Shown here: positions 26,224-33,708 of the stretch, in pieces
Numbering within the stretch: position 1 is the first letter of the stretch
Layout of the letters: the number at the start of each line of letters is the position of its first letter
DNA from: an uncultured bacterium
Lineage (GTDB): Bacteria > Bacillota > Clostridia > Oscillospirales > Acutalibacteraceae
Assembly (NCBI GenBank): GCA_949283655.1
Contig: CASDTH010000042.1
Span: 51,670 to 115,669, forward strand
DNA length: 64,000 nucleotides
Direction: 5' to 3'
Program-made: the position numbers and the translations under genes
Notes under the pieces: generated by a model
Databases searched by the model: none
Told to the model about the DNA's origin: nothing
The model's input: the letters and a program-made list of their open reading frames with translations, nothing else

Positions 26224-26973
26224 CTACCACCATTTGATTTGATCGGTCACATAGCTGCGCAAACGGACAAACTCCGGTGAGTTAATATCCCTGGGGCGGG
26301 GCAAGCTAACCGTCACATCCTCTTTGACACTGGCGGGCTTTTGAGAGAGGATCAAAATGCGATCTGCCAGATAAACCGCTTCCTCAATGTTATGCGTAAT
26401 GAACAGAACGGTGCTGTTCAGTTCCTTCCAGATGCGAACCACCTCATCCTCCAGATAGAAGCGGGTTTTGATATCCATCTGGCCATACGGTTCATCCATC
26501 AGCAGCAGATCCGGGTTCATGGCAAATGCACGCCCAATTACCACCTTCTGCTCCGTGCTGGTGGAAAGCTCGCTGGGATACCGGTCCAAATCTGCGCTCA
26601 GGCCCATCAGCTTTGCAATGCTCTCCACACGGGAAGCGATCTCCTTTTTGGGAACATGCTTGAGCGATAGGCAATACCCCAGATTCTTGCGCACCGTCAG
26701 CCAGGGATACGCAGTGGGTTCCTGAAAAACGAATGCCAGGTTGTGCTTTTTCGGGTTGGCCGGCTTGCCATCGATCAGAATTTCACCGCTGGTGGGCTCC
26801 AGCAGGCAGGTCAAAAGATTCAAGAATGTGGTCTTTCCGCAGCCAGTGGGCCCTACCACACAGATAAACTCACCGCGCCTGACGTTAAAATTGCAATCCT
26901 TCAGCACTTCCAGAGAACCAAAATTTTTATATAAATGGCGTACCTCTACTTTGTACGGATTGTTTTCAGCCAT
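26224..26973 (-). CDS. nitrate/taurine-type ABC transporter ATPase with degenerate signature motif
   Basis: A 249-residue ATPase of the SsuB/TauB/NrtD group. Walker A GPTGCGKTTFLN, Q-loop FQEPTAYPW, Walker B LLLMDEPYGQMD and switch His in FITHNIEE are all present. The signature, normally LSGGQ, reads LSTSTEQ, so one of the two composite ATP sites in a heterodimer with the next ATPase would be degenerate. The ATG at 26973 is chosen because GGGAGG lies 6 nt upstream; an ATG two codons earlier abuts that site. It is encoded beside a canonical partner ATPase and two permeases. Confidence 0.92.
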   Translation of the reverse strand: MAENNPYKVEVRHLYKNFGSLEVLKDCNFNVRRGEFICVVGPTGCGKTTFLNLLTCLLEPTSGEILIDGKPANPKKHNLAFVFQEPTAYPWLTVRKNLGYCLSLKHVPKKEIASRVESIAKLMGLSADLDRYPSELSTSTEQKVVIGRAFAMNPDLLLMDEPYGQMDIKTRFYLEDEVVRIWKELNSTVLFITHNIEEAVYLADRILILSQKPASVKEDVTVSLPRPRDINSPEFVRLRSYVTDQIKWW

Positions 26974-26984
26974 GTCCATCCTCC

Positions 26985-27752
26985 CTACTGACCCAAATCC
27001 AAATCCATCTGATCCGCGATCTCCTGACGGATTTTCAGAAAATCCTCCGACAGATTGTCCCTGGGGCGTGCCAGACCAGTCAGATCAAATACATTCTTCA
27101 CCTTTGCCGGCCGTTTGGACAGCAGCACAATGCGATCCGCCAAATATACGGCCTCTTCAATATTGTTCGTGACAAAAAGGATCGTGCGCTTATCCTGATT
27201 CCAGATCTTTAAAATCTCATCCTCCATCGCATAGCGGGTTTGCGCATCCAGCTGGCCAAACGGTTCATCCATCAGCAAAATCTCCGGTGCGCTGGCGTAA
27301 GCCCTCGCGATACCGACGCGCTGCTTCATCCCGCCGGAGAGCTGATGCGGATAGGCATTCTCAAAGCCCTGGAGCCCAACCAGATCAATGTAGTGCTGTG
27401 CAGTTTTTTCCCGCTGCTCCTTTGGCGCCTTGGCGTATTTCAGGCCGATCTGCACATTTTTGCTGACGGTCAGCCAGGGCAGCAGGGCCAGCTTTTGAAA
27501 CACCATCAACACGCGCTTATCTAGGCCGCCCATCTTTTCGCCATCCAGATAGATTTCCCCGAGGGTTGGCTTTAAGAGCCCTGCAATCATATTCAACAAA
27601 ACCGTCTTGCCGCACTGGCCCGGCCCCAGGATGACCAGGAACTCATTCTCCCGCACATCCATGCTGATATCGTCGATCACCAGCGTGTCATCCTTCTTGG
27701 TGACGAACGCCTTGGACAGCTCCCTGACGCTCAGTTTAAATCGGTCCGCCAT
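26985..27752 (-). CDS. nitrate/taurine-type ABC transporter ATPase, canonical
   Basis: A 255-residue ATPase. Walker A GPGQCGKTVLLN, Q-loop FQKLALLPW, signature LSGGMKQRVGIARA, Walker B ILLMDEPFGQLD and switch region FVTNNIEEAV are present. In the last, Asn (TNN) replaces the usual switch His (THN), so this subunit also departs from consensus. The pairing of one subunit with a degenerate signature and one lacking the switch His would leave a single fully equipped catalytic site in the heterodimer (inference). Ribosome binding site AAAGGAGG. Its 5' end overlaps the permease gene by 22 nt. Confidence 0.93.
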   Translation of the reverse strand: MADRFKLSVRELSKAFVTKKDDTLVIDDISMDVRENEFLVILGPGQCGKTVLLNMIAGLLKPTLGEIYLDGEKMGGLDKRVLMVFQKLALLPWLTVSKNVQIGLKYAKAPKEQREKTAQHYIDLVGLQGFENAYPHQLSGGMKQRVGIARAYASAPEILLMDEPFGQLDAQTRYAMEDEILKIWNQDKRTILFVTNNIEEAVYLADRIVLLSKRPAKVKNVFDLTGLARPRDNLSEDFLKIRQEIADQMDLDLGQ

Positions 27753-28516
27753 GGGCTGAGCCTCCTTTCAAGGATGGTAAAGGCCGTGGACATCAGCGCG
27801 CCGATGATGCCGATGAGCAGCATCGCCACCAGCACAAGCTGAATGTCATTGCTGTCCGATCCACGTGTGACCAGCATACCAAGGCCATAATTGGCCGAAA
27901 TCATTTCAGCCGCCAGCACAACGCCCCAGCCGGTGGTCAGGGCCGTTTTTAAGCCCGCCATAATAGAGGGCAGAGCCGAAGGAAACACCACATCGGTAAT
28001 CAGGCGAATCCCCCGCGCGCCAAACATACGGCCCACCGCGATATTATCCTTATTCGCCAGATTGACGCCCGCATATGTGTTGACCACAATCGCAGAGAAG
28101 GTGCCGATAAACACCAGGATGTACTTGGAAAATTCAAAAACACCACACCAGATCGAAATCAAAGGCACCCATGCAAGCGGGGGAATTGGCCGGATAATTT
28201 CAAACACCGGCTGAACGATTGCCCGGAACCGCTCGCTCCAGCCAATCATGGTGCCAAGAGGAATCCCAACCGCCGTGGCGGCCAGCAAGCCCACAAATAC
28301 CCGCCGCAGGCTTTGCAGGGAATGCCCCAGCATTGACATGCCCGCAATTGGGTTTTCAGAAAGAGAAATAAACTTGCTCCAAACCTCATAGGGGGAGGGC
28401 AAAATCGAGGACTCCCCGCTGGATGCTACAATCCATAAAAGGACTAACATCCCCAGCGATAAAAAGGAGAGCAGATTCAGCAGAAAATTTTTTACAACAA
28501 ACGTATGCTTTTTCAT
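27731..28516 (-). CDS. nitrate/taurine-type ABC transporter permease (2)
   Basis: A 261-residue inner-membrane protein of the SsuC/TauC/NrtB family. About six hydrophobic helices and the EAA-type loop GARGIRLITDVVFPSALPSIMAGLKTAL, which contacts the ATPase, are visible. The N-terminal MIGWSERFRAIVQPVFEIIRPIPPLAWVPL block is typical of the family. It is non-identical to the neighbouring permease but collinear with it, so the transporter is probably a heterodimer of permeases on a heterodimer of ATPases. Confidence 0.92.
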   Translation of the reverse strand: MKKHTFVVKNFLLNLLSFLSLGMLVLLWIVASSGESSILPSPYEVWSKFISLSENPIAGMSMLGHSLQSLRRVFVGLLAATAVGIPLGTMIGWSERFRAIVQPVFEIIRPIPPLAWVPLISIWCGVFEFSKYILVFIGTFSAIVVNTYAGVNLANKDNIAVGRMFGARGIRLITDVVFPSALPSIMAGLKTALTTGWGVVLAAEMISANYGLGMLVTRGSDSNDIQLVLVAMLLIGIIGALMSTAFTILERRLSPWRTDLN

Positions 28517-28523
28517 ACCGCCT

Positions 28524-29351
28524 CTACCGCCTCCATCTCAATACAAATTTTTCGATCCCGTTAAGCAAAGCGAACAGGATCAGCCCAATGATCCCGATCG
28601 TCAGCATGCCGACCATAATCAGGTTTACCCGCATAAACTGGCGCCCAGCCAGGATCATATAGCCCAAGCCATCATTGGATGCAAGCATTTCTGCCGCTAC
28701 CAGGGTGGACCAGGAGAGCCCCAACCCTACCTTCCAGCCGGTAAACACCATTGGCATGGCAGACGGAATCCCTACGCGGCGGAAGATGGTAAAATTCGAT
28801 GCGCCGCAGGTTTTTGACACATTAATCATCGCCTGATTGGTCAGCTTGATGCCGGCATACGAATTGAGGACCACTGCCACAAAAGCGGACAAAAAAACAA
28901 TGAAAACCTTTGGCGCCAGCCCAATGCCCAAAAGTACGATCATCAGCGGTATCCACCCAACGGCAGGGATCGGGCGAATCAGATTGAACACGGGGCGGAC
29001 AAATTTATCCACAGGCTTATACCACCCCATCAAAAGGCCCAACGGGGTGCCCACAACTACTGCCATCAAAAATCCGATCATTGAAATTTTCATGCTGGAA
29101 AGAATGTGTACGGGCAGGGTGGCACCATCCGGCGCTTGAGTGCTCAGCTTGTCGATCAGAGCAGCGAGCACCTCGGAGGGGGCGCAGAAAAACCGGCTTG
29201 TGATCCAGCCCAGCCGGACAGACAACTCCCACAGAAGCAATAGAACAGCAATGCTCACGATAGAGGTCAGCAGCAGGTTCCTGCTTTTCTGCTTGATCTG
29301 CCTACGCTCCCGGGCAATTGCTTTTGTAAGCTTTTCCTGATTGGCGTTCAT
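28524..29351 (-). CDS. nitrate/taurine-type ABC transporter permease (1)
   Basis: A 275-residue membrane protein of the same family as the next gene. A charged cytoplasmic N-terminus (about 28 residues) precedes the first helix. The family block MGWYKPVDKFVRPVFNLIRPIPAVGWIPL and the EAA loop CGASNFTIFRRVGIPSAMPMVFTGWKVGL are visible. The start at 29351 has AAAAAGGAG upstream. It is separated by only 7 nt from the second permease. A hairpin lies between it and the binding-protein gene. Confidence 0.92.
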   Translation of the reverse strand: MNANQEKLTKAIARERRQIKQKSRNLLLTSIVSIAVLLLLWELSVRLGWITSRFFCAPSEVLAALIDKLSTQAPDGATLPVHILSSMKISMIGFLMAVVVGTPLGLLMGWYKPVDKFVRPVFNLIRPIPAVGWIPLMIVLLGIGLAPKVFIVFLSAFVAVVLNSYAGIKLTNQAMINVSKTCGASNFTIFRRVGIPSAMPMVFTGWKVGLGLSWSTLVAAEMLASNDGLGYMILAGRQFMRVNLIMVGMLTIGIIGLILFALLNGIEKFVLRWRR

Positions 29352-29377
29352 ACTATAAACTCCTTTTTGACCAGAAC

Positions 29378-29402
29378 GGGCTGCGCCGGTTTAGCGCAGC
29401 CC
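29378..29402 (-). promoter_or_regulatory. hairpin between binding-protein and permease genes
   Basis: An 8-bp GC-rich stem GGGCTGCG/CGCAGCCC without a following T run. It is not a good terminator. It could stabilise the upstream mRNA end or lower expression of the membrane components relative to the binding protein. Confidence 0.4.
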
Positions 29403-29417
29403 ACTCGTCAGGCCCGG

Positions 29418-30521
29418 TTACTCCAGCGTAATTGCGTTAATAAATTCATCGGGCATCAGATCCAGCTGCTTCACCGTCTCCAGATCCTCCTGGGTGTAGG
29501 AGCCCTGCTCAATCTGATACTGCATAATATCCTCAAAGCATTGCATCATATACCGTTCGCCATCTTCACCCTTATTCATGTAATGCCGGGATTGCTCAAG
29601 CGTATGGTACGGGATGCCTTCCAAAACCGCGCGGCACTCTTCCTTGGTTGCCGTTACACCGTTGTCATACAGCAGGTTGTAATAATAGTCAGTCGCTTTA
29701 TCTGGGTTCTCCTCAATCCACTGGGCCGTTTCGTAATAGATCTTCAATACCTTTTCCACAAGCTCCGGGTTCTGGCACGCTGCTTCCGTCGCGTAAATCA
29801 TAGAGGGCGAGTCTGCGCCAACCTCGGACAATACAGCCGCCTTGACCCAGCCTTCAGCGGCCGCATCTACGGATAGGGCTAGCCAGGAGATGATCGCGTC
29901 ACCCTCGCCTGCCCGGAAGGCCGTGTTCGCGGAGTTGACCTCCATATTGGTAACATTCACGTCAGACAGGGTCAGCCCAAAGGCATCCAGCGCACGCACC
30001 AGGCAATAGTGGCCGGTCGTATTGACGGGGCCGAGCACCGTAATCCCCTCCCAATCCTCCTTTGTGCCATAGAGGGTGGGGTACTCCTCGCAATGGCCGG
30101 GGCCGCTCTTGGCAATCGGGCTATCAGGCCGCACCCACAGGTCCACCATAGCGTCGTCGGACATACAGGAACCAATCACGCGCATATTTACATTTAACAT
30201 GCCGGTGATGGCCGGGAACACGCCGCCCGTGCCAAACATCCAGGCATCAGAGGCCGCCGCCTCAATCTGCGCGCCGCCGGACGTATAAACCAGGAATTCT
30301 GCGTTGATCCCCTCCTGTTCAAAGAACCCTTCCTCCTTTGCGACATAGAAGGGCAAGCTGTTGGTTGCGGTTTGCAAGCCAAACGTAACGGTCTGGAGCT
30401 CGCCATCCTGGGTAGATCCTCCGCCGGTATCGCTATCCGGCGTGCAGGCGCTCAGGGAAGCCACCAGCGTGATCGCCGCCATCCCTGCGGCCAAAAGACG
30501 GGCCAGTCTGGTTTTTTTCAT
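29418..30521 (-). CDS. nitrate/taurine/sulfonate-type ABC transporter binding lipoprotein
   Basis: A 367-residue lipoprotein. MKKTRLARLL precedes a hydrophobic core and the lipobox SLSAC, with the lipidated Cys at about residue 26, then a Gly/Ser/Thr/Asp spacer. The mature domain follows the NMT1/TauA/SsuA pattern: VTFGLQTATNSLPFYVAKEEGFFEQEGI, then GGAQIEAAASDAW. Such proteins bind sulfonates, sulfate esters, nitrate, bicarbonate, pyrimidine precursors and similar small polar compounds. With a sulfatase and a TSUP exporter in the same operon, a sulfated or sulfonated ligand is the best guess. It is the first gene of the operon, with promoter and operator directly upstream. Confidence 0.92.
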   Translation of the reverse strand: MKKTRLARLLAAGMAAITLVASLSACTPDSDTGGGSTQDGELQTVTFGLQTATNSLPFYVAKEEGFFEQEGINAEFLVYTSGGAQIEAAASDAWMFGTGGVFPAITGMLNVNMRVIGSCMSDDAMVDLWVRPDSPIAKSGPGHCEEYPTLYGTKEDWEGITVLGPVNTTGHYCLVRALDAFGLTLSDVNVTNMEVNSANTAFRAGEGDAIISWLALSVDAAAEGWVKAAVLSEVGADSPSMIYATEAACQNPELVEKVLKIYYETAQWIEENPDKATDYYYNLLYDNGVTATKEECRAVLEGIPYHTLEQSRHYMNKGEDGERYMMQCFEDIMQYQIEQGSYTQEDLETVKQLDLMPDEFINAITLE

Positions 30522-30635
30522 GTTTACTCCTCTTTTCTAAATAAATTTGAAACAAAGCCTCCAAGGGAGGCAAATTTCCGCTTCTCTTGTTCCTGAAAAA
30601 ATAGCGCCCATCGTTTTTCTCTGATATATTCAATT

Positions 30636-30665
30636 TAGTAAATCGTTTACGTAAACGATTTACTA
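30636..30665. promoter_or_regulatory. LacI-type operator, 30-bp perfect palindrome
   Basis: A perfect inverted repeat centred between 30650 and 30651, with core TCGTTTACGTAAACGA. It begins one base downstream of the -10 box of the operon promoter, so a bound repressor would block initiation. Related half-sites occur at 30964-30975 (TAAACGATTACT), 31036-31047 (ATCGTTTACGTA) and 31077-31087 (TTTAAACGATT), around the regulator's own promoter. Confidence 0.88.
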
Positions 30666-30666
30666 T

Positions 30667-30695
30667 CTTATATCATACTTTTTACGCGTTGTCAA
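30667..30695 (-). promoter_or_regulatory. promoter of the sulfatase/ABC operon
   Basis: Minus strand: consensus TTGACA (30695-30690), 17 bp, TATAAG (30672-30667). The predicted start of transcription falls inside the palindromic operator. Confidence 0.8.
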
Positions 30696-31035
30696 CAGAT
30701 ATTTTGTATATTTTTTAGTTTTAAAACCTGGAAAATTCTTCCTCTCATTAAGAAGCGTGTGTTTTACCCTTGACTATCCTCTATTTTTCCCTCCTGCGTT
30801 CAGAATTCTCATGGAAAAAGACTGAGGAGCCCCTCCCTTTTGTTGTGCACAAATGGCTTTTTGGATTGCTTTGCAGTCATAATAAGCAGCGTTTTGACCG
30901 TATTTTATTGCGTCAGGAAAAGGATTTTTCGTCAAAACATTATAGAATCTCCATTATTTTTTAGTTAAACGATTACTTAACCTTGAAAAAATTTTTTCAG
31001 TAATCGCTTCTTGTTGCCTGAATTGATTCTATTTT

Positions 31036-31087
31036 ATCGTTTACGTAGTTGACACTACTGTCAGACTACCGTATAATTTAAACGATT
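31036..31087 (+). promoter_or_regulatory. consensus promoter of the LacI-family gene with flanking operator half-sites
   Basis: TTGACA (31049-31054) and TATAAT (31072-31077) with a 17-bp spacer are a perfect sigma-A consensus. An ATCGTTTACGTA half-site abuts the -35 box and TTTAAACGATT overlaps and follows the -10 box, so the regulator probably represses itself. The 30700-31030 stretch is AT-rich, contains an inverted repeat TGAAAAAATTTTTTCA (30984-30999) and no supported gene. Confidence 0.8.
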
Positions 31088-31143
31088 AAAAAGCCCGTTT
31101 CTTCTAAATCAGACGTTTTTATGAAATGGATAAGGTGTTGACT

Positions 31144-32148
31144 ATGCCTCGTTCTACAATTCAAGATGTTGCCAAGCTCGCCGGTGTCTCTACGGCCACC
31201 GTTTCCCATGTGATCAACGGCACCCGCTTTGTCTCCAATCAAACGAAACAGGTGGTATTTGACGCCATTGAGGCGCTCTCCTATGTGCCTGACCTCGTTG
31301 CGCGCAACTTGAAAACCGGGAAGAAAAACACCATCGGTTTTATTATCCCAACCTTTGCTAACTCTTACTTTTTTAACATCATCGAGGCGGTTGAATCCAT
31401 CGTTCGTTCCGCCGGCTATTCGCTGCTCATCAGCAATTCTAAAGAAAACTCCAAAAAAGAAATTCAGAGCTTTCGCTACCTGAGCGCCGGCCTGGTGGAT
31501 GGAATTATTGCGATCTCTACCCTGCCGGACTTTCAGGAGATTGCCGATGTAGTTCCCAAAAATCTTCCAATCCTGCTCATTGACCGTGAAGTGGATCATT
31601 GCCTGTGCGACACTCTCACTGTTTCTGCATACGATTCCATTTATGAAATCACGTTATCGTTTTTGCGCTCCGGACGCCACCAAAAAATTGGCTATCTCGC
31701 CAGCGATGACGATTTAAAAACCACTACAGAACGGTTGCGCGGGTTTCAGGATGCGCTCGCTGCGGAGCATTGGGCCCCGAAAGATGCCTGCATCCTTCAC
31801 GCAGATTCAACGGCAAACGCGCAGGAGGCCGGCACCGCTTACCAGCAGGTTGCCAGCATGCTCGAAAATGGTGTAACCGCCATTCTGGTATCCACCAACG
31901 TAATGACGCAGGAGGCGCTGCGTTGCCTTTCAGAGCGGCATCTATCCCCGGTTAAGGATGTAGAAGTTGTCGGCTTTTTCAATCCTCCCTATGTCCACCC
32001 CTGCCCTGAGCTGCGTTGGATCAATATGCCTGGCCGCACATTGGGCACCCTTGCAGGGAAAGCAATCTTAAACCGACTCAATAATCCGAGTGCACCGCCG
32101 CTTCATCAAGTGCTAAAAAGCGACATCGTAGTCAATCAATCCCTCTAA
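31144..32148 (+). CDS. LacI-family transcriptional regulator
   Basis: A 334-residue repressor-type protein. The N-terminal helix-turn-helix STIQDVAKLAGVSTATVSHVING is a textbook LacI domain, and the hinge and periplasmic-binding-like effector domain follow (IGFIIPTFANSYFFNIIEAVE, and the late GTLAGKAILNRL). The ATG at 31144, preceded by AAGGTG, is favoured over the ATG at 31126, which lacks a ribosome binding site. It is divergent from the sulfatase/ABC operon and has matching palindromic sites at both promoters, so it very probably controls that operon and itself. The inducer is likely the imported sugar or a catabolite. Confidence 0.95.
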   Translation: MPRSTIQDVAKLAGVSTATVSHVINGTRFVSNQTKQVVFDAIEALSYVPDLVARNLKTGKKNTIGFIIPTFANSYFFNIIEAVESIVRSAGYSLLISNSKENSKKEIQSFRYLSAGLVDGIIAISTLPDFQEIADVVPKNLPILLIDREVDHCLCDTLTVSAYDSIYEITLSFLRSGRHQKIGYLASDDDLKTTTERLRGFQDALAAEHWAPKDACILHADSTANAQEAGTAYQQVASMLENGVTAILVSTNVMTQEALRCLSERHLSPVKDVEVVGFFNPPYVHPCPELRWINMPGRTLGTLAGKAILNRLNNPSAPPLHQVLKSDIVVNQSL

Positions 32149-32151
32149 ATC

Positions 32152-32197
32152 AAAATACGGCTCCTCCCGTTTTCTGCGGTTGGCGCCGTATTTTTTT
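32152..32197 (+). terminator. terminator of the LacI-family gene
   Basis: Stem AAAATACGGC/GCCGTATTTT with a 22-nt loop (arms 32152-32161 and 32185-32194), running into a T tract to 32197. Confidence 0.8.
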
Positions 32198-32216
32198 GCT
32201 TTTTTGCTTTCTTTTG

Positions 32217-33131
32217 CTATTCCTGCTTGACAACTGTTTGCCTTTGATATTGCCGGAAGAAATCAGCCATCTCATCAATCGTCTGCCGGCTTTCCGGCCA
32301 TTCCGGATAGGCCACGCTAAACACATGCTGCAGTGGGCGTTCCTTCACGCCCTTCGGCCAATCGTGCAGCTGGTGCGGGATACCCCTGGCCGTAAGCACC
32401 CGCTCAAAATCAAGCGTGTGCGCGCGGATAAAATCCTGCCGGCTTGTCACCAGATAGCAGGGAGGCAGCAGCGCTGCCTCCGGCAATTTTGCAAAATCCA
32501 TGCAGGCATAAAACAATTGCCTTCGGTAGCCCTGGCCAAAGATCGTACTCCTCAGCATTTTCAATGCGCCCCGCGTCGTCAGAAACATGCCGGAGGTAAG
32601 CCCCAACGCTCGAAGCTCCAGCCCTGAGCCCGGTGTTGCATAAACACATTGCAGCCGTTCACTCCGATTCACTAGGGCAGTATAGGCTGCAAGAAGCCCG
32701 CCTGCCGAATCGCCGGTCAGGAAACAGTTCTCCATCTGACAGGGATATTCCACACCATGCACCGCAATCCAACGAAACGCGGCGAGAACATCCCGCACCT
32801 GATCTGGGAAAAGAACCTCCGGTGCCAGGCGATAGCTCAGGCTGATCACCGTGAAGCCGCGCGCTGCAATCGCCAGATTATAGTACCGGTTGAGCTCCTT
32901 GTAGCCATACATCAACCCGCCGCCATGGATATCAATCACAACCGGCAGAGGCTCCTGCGTCCCCTCCGGGTAATAGATATCCAACAGGTGCCCACGGCAG
33001 CTATCCGGCAAATAAGCGATATCGGTGACCTGTGTAATTCCCGGTGTGGGCCGCTGTGCGGCAATGCGTTTTGCATCCGCCTTTGCCGTGCCATCCCACA
33101 TCTTCATTGCGAGCTTTGTAACAATTTCCAT
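32217..33131 (-). CDS. alpha/beta hydrolase, acetyl-esterase/lipase (HSL) type
   Basis: A 304-residue hydrolase with no signal peptide. The oxyanion-hole motif HGGG is at 69-72 and the nucleophile elbow GDSAGG at 140-145 (Ser142). A catalytic Asp and His are expected in the C-terminal third (HDWPKGV is a candidate His). The HSL/Aes family removes acetyl and other short acyl groups from small esters, including acetylated sugars. The ATG at 33131 lies behind GGGAGGAA. The gene is convergent with the LacI-family gene and stands alone. A sugar-deacetylating role would fit the neighbouring carbohydrate genes, but this is inference only. Confidence 0.9.
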   Translation of the reverse strand: MEIVTKLAMKMWDGTAKADAKRIAAQRPTPGITQVTDIAYLPDSCRGHLLDIYYPEGTQEPLPVVIDIHGGGLMYGYKELNRYYNLAIAARGFTVISLSYRLAPEVLFPDQVRDVLAAFRWIAVHGVEYPCQMENCFLTGDSAGGLLAAYTALVNRSERLQCVYATPGSGLELRALGLTSGMFLTTRGALKMLRSTIFGQGYRRQLFYACMDFAKLPEAALLPPCYLVTSRQDFIRAHTLDFERVLTARGIPHQLHDWPKGVKERPLQHVFSVAYPEWPESRQTIDEMADFFRQYQRQTVVKQE

Positions 33132-33392
33132 CTAAATTCCTCCCTGACCGCAGCGCATTGCCTAGGCCTCATATGTGTCAAGGTATCGTGCAGCGACACC
33201 TATGGATCGGTTTGATATTCCTCATAAAAGTTGTGGTTTTCCCCATATTTTTTTGCGCTCCGGCATGCTATCCTTAAAGAAATATTCTATGAGCGTAGGC
33301 CGGGCGGCTCAGCGCTTGCTGACCAAACCGCAGGCAAAAAGCCCATATCTTTCAAAAGCTTTTCCTGGAAGCTGTTGTGTTTCATTTTATTA

Positions 33393-33645
33393 TAGCATCC
33401 GTATCCAAGGAAAACATCGCCACCCGGCGTGCTCAAGCGGGCGCTCGCTGCGTTCTCTTGCATGGCAGGGCCTGCGATCCTCTCGCCTGAAGCCGCCGGA
33501 GCAGTCCTCCGGAGTTTTTCGCCTGTGGCCGTGATGCCTGGCAAGGCAGATGCCACAGCCTTCCTTGCTGGAAGGCAAGGAGGATCACACAGCCAGGTGC
33601 GCGCCACGGCGCTGAACCCGATGCATACCCCTGTGCACGATGCTA
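33393..33645. repeat. MITE-like element, long copy
   Basis: A 253-bp element with ends TAGCATCCGTATCC (33393-33406) and GTGCACGATGCTA (33633-33645). The left 75 bp and right 45 bp match the short element at 3612-3734, and a roughly 130-bp extra segment is present inside. That segment contains a CCGGAG/CTCCGG hairpin. It carries no ORF of its own. The rest of the gap 33132-33708 holds no gene that I can support. Confidence 0.65.
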
Positions 33646-33708
33646 CTGTTCCAGCAAAAAGCAACGGCTCCGTTCTGTGAAAAAACTGCCCCGGTAGGAG
33701 GGAACCCT

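Noticed and set aside
30770..30964. Possible 64-residue protein in the divergent regulatory gap
   Set aside because: No ribosome binding site; it lies in AT-rich regulatory DNA between operator sites and has no recognisable pattern.
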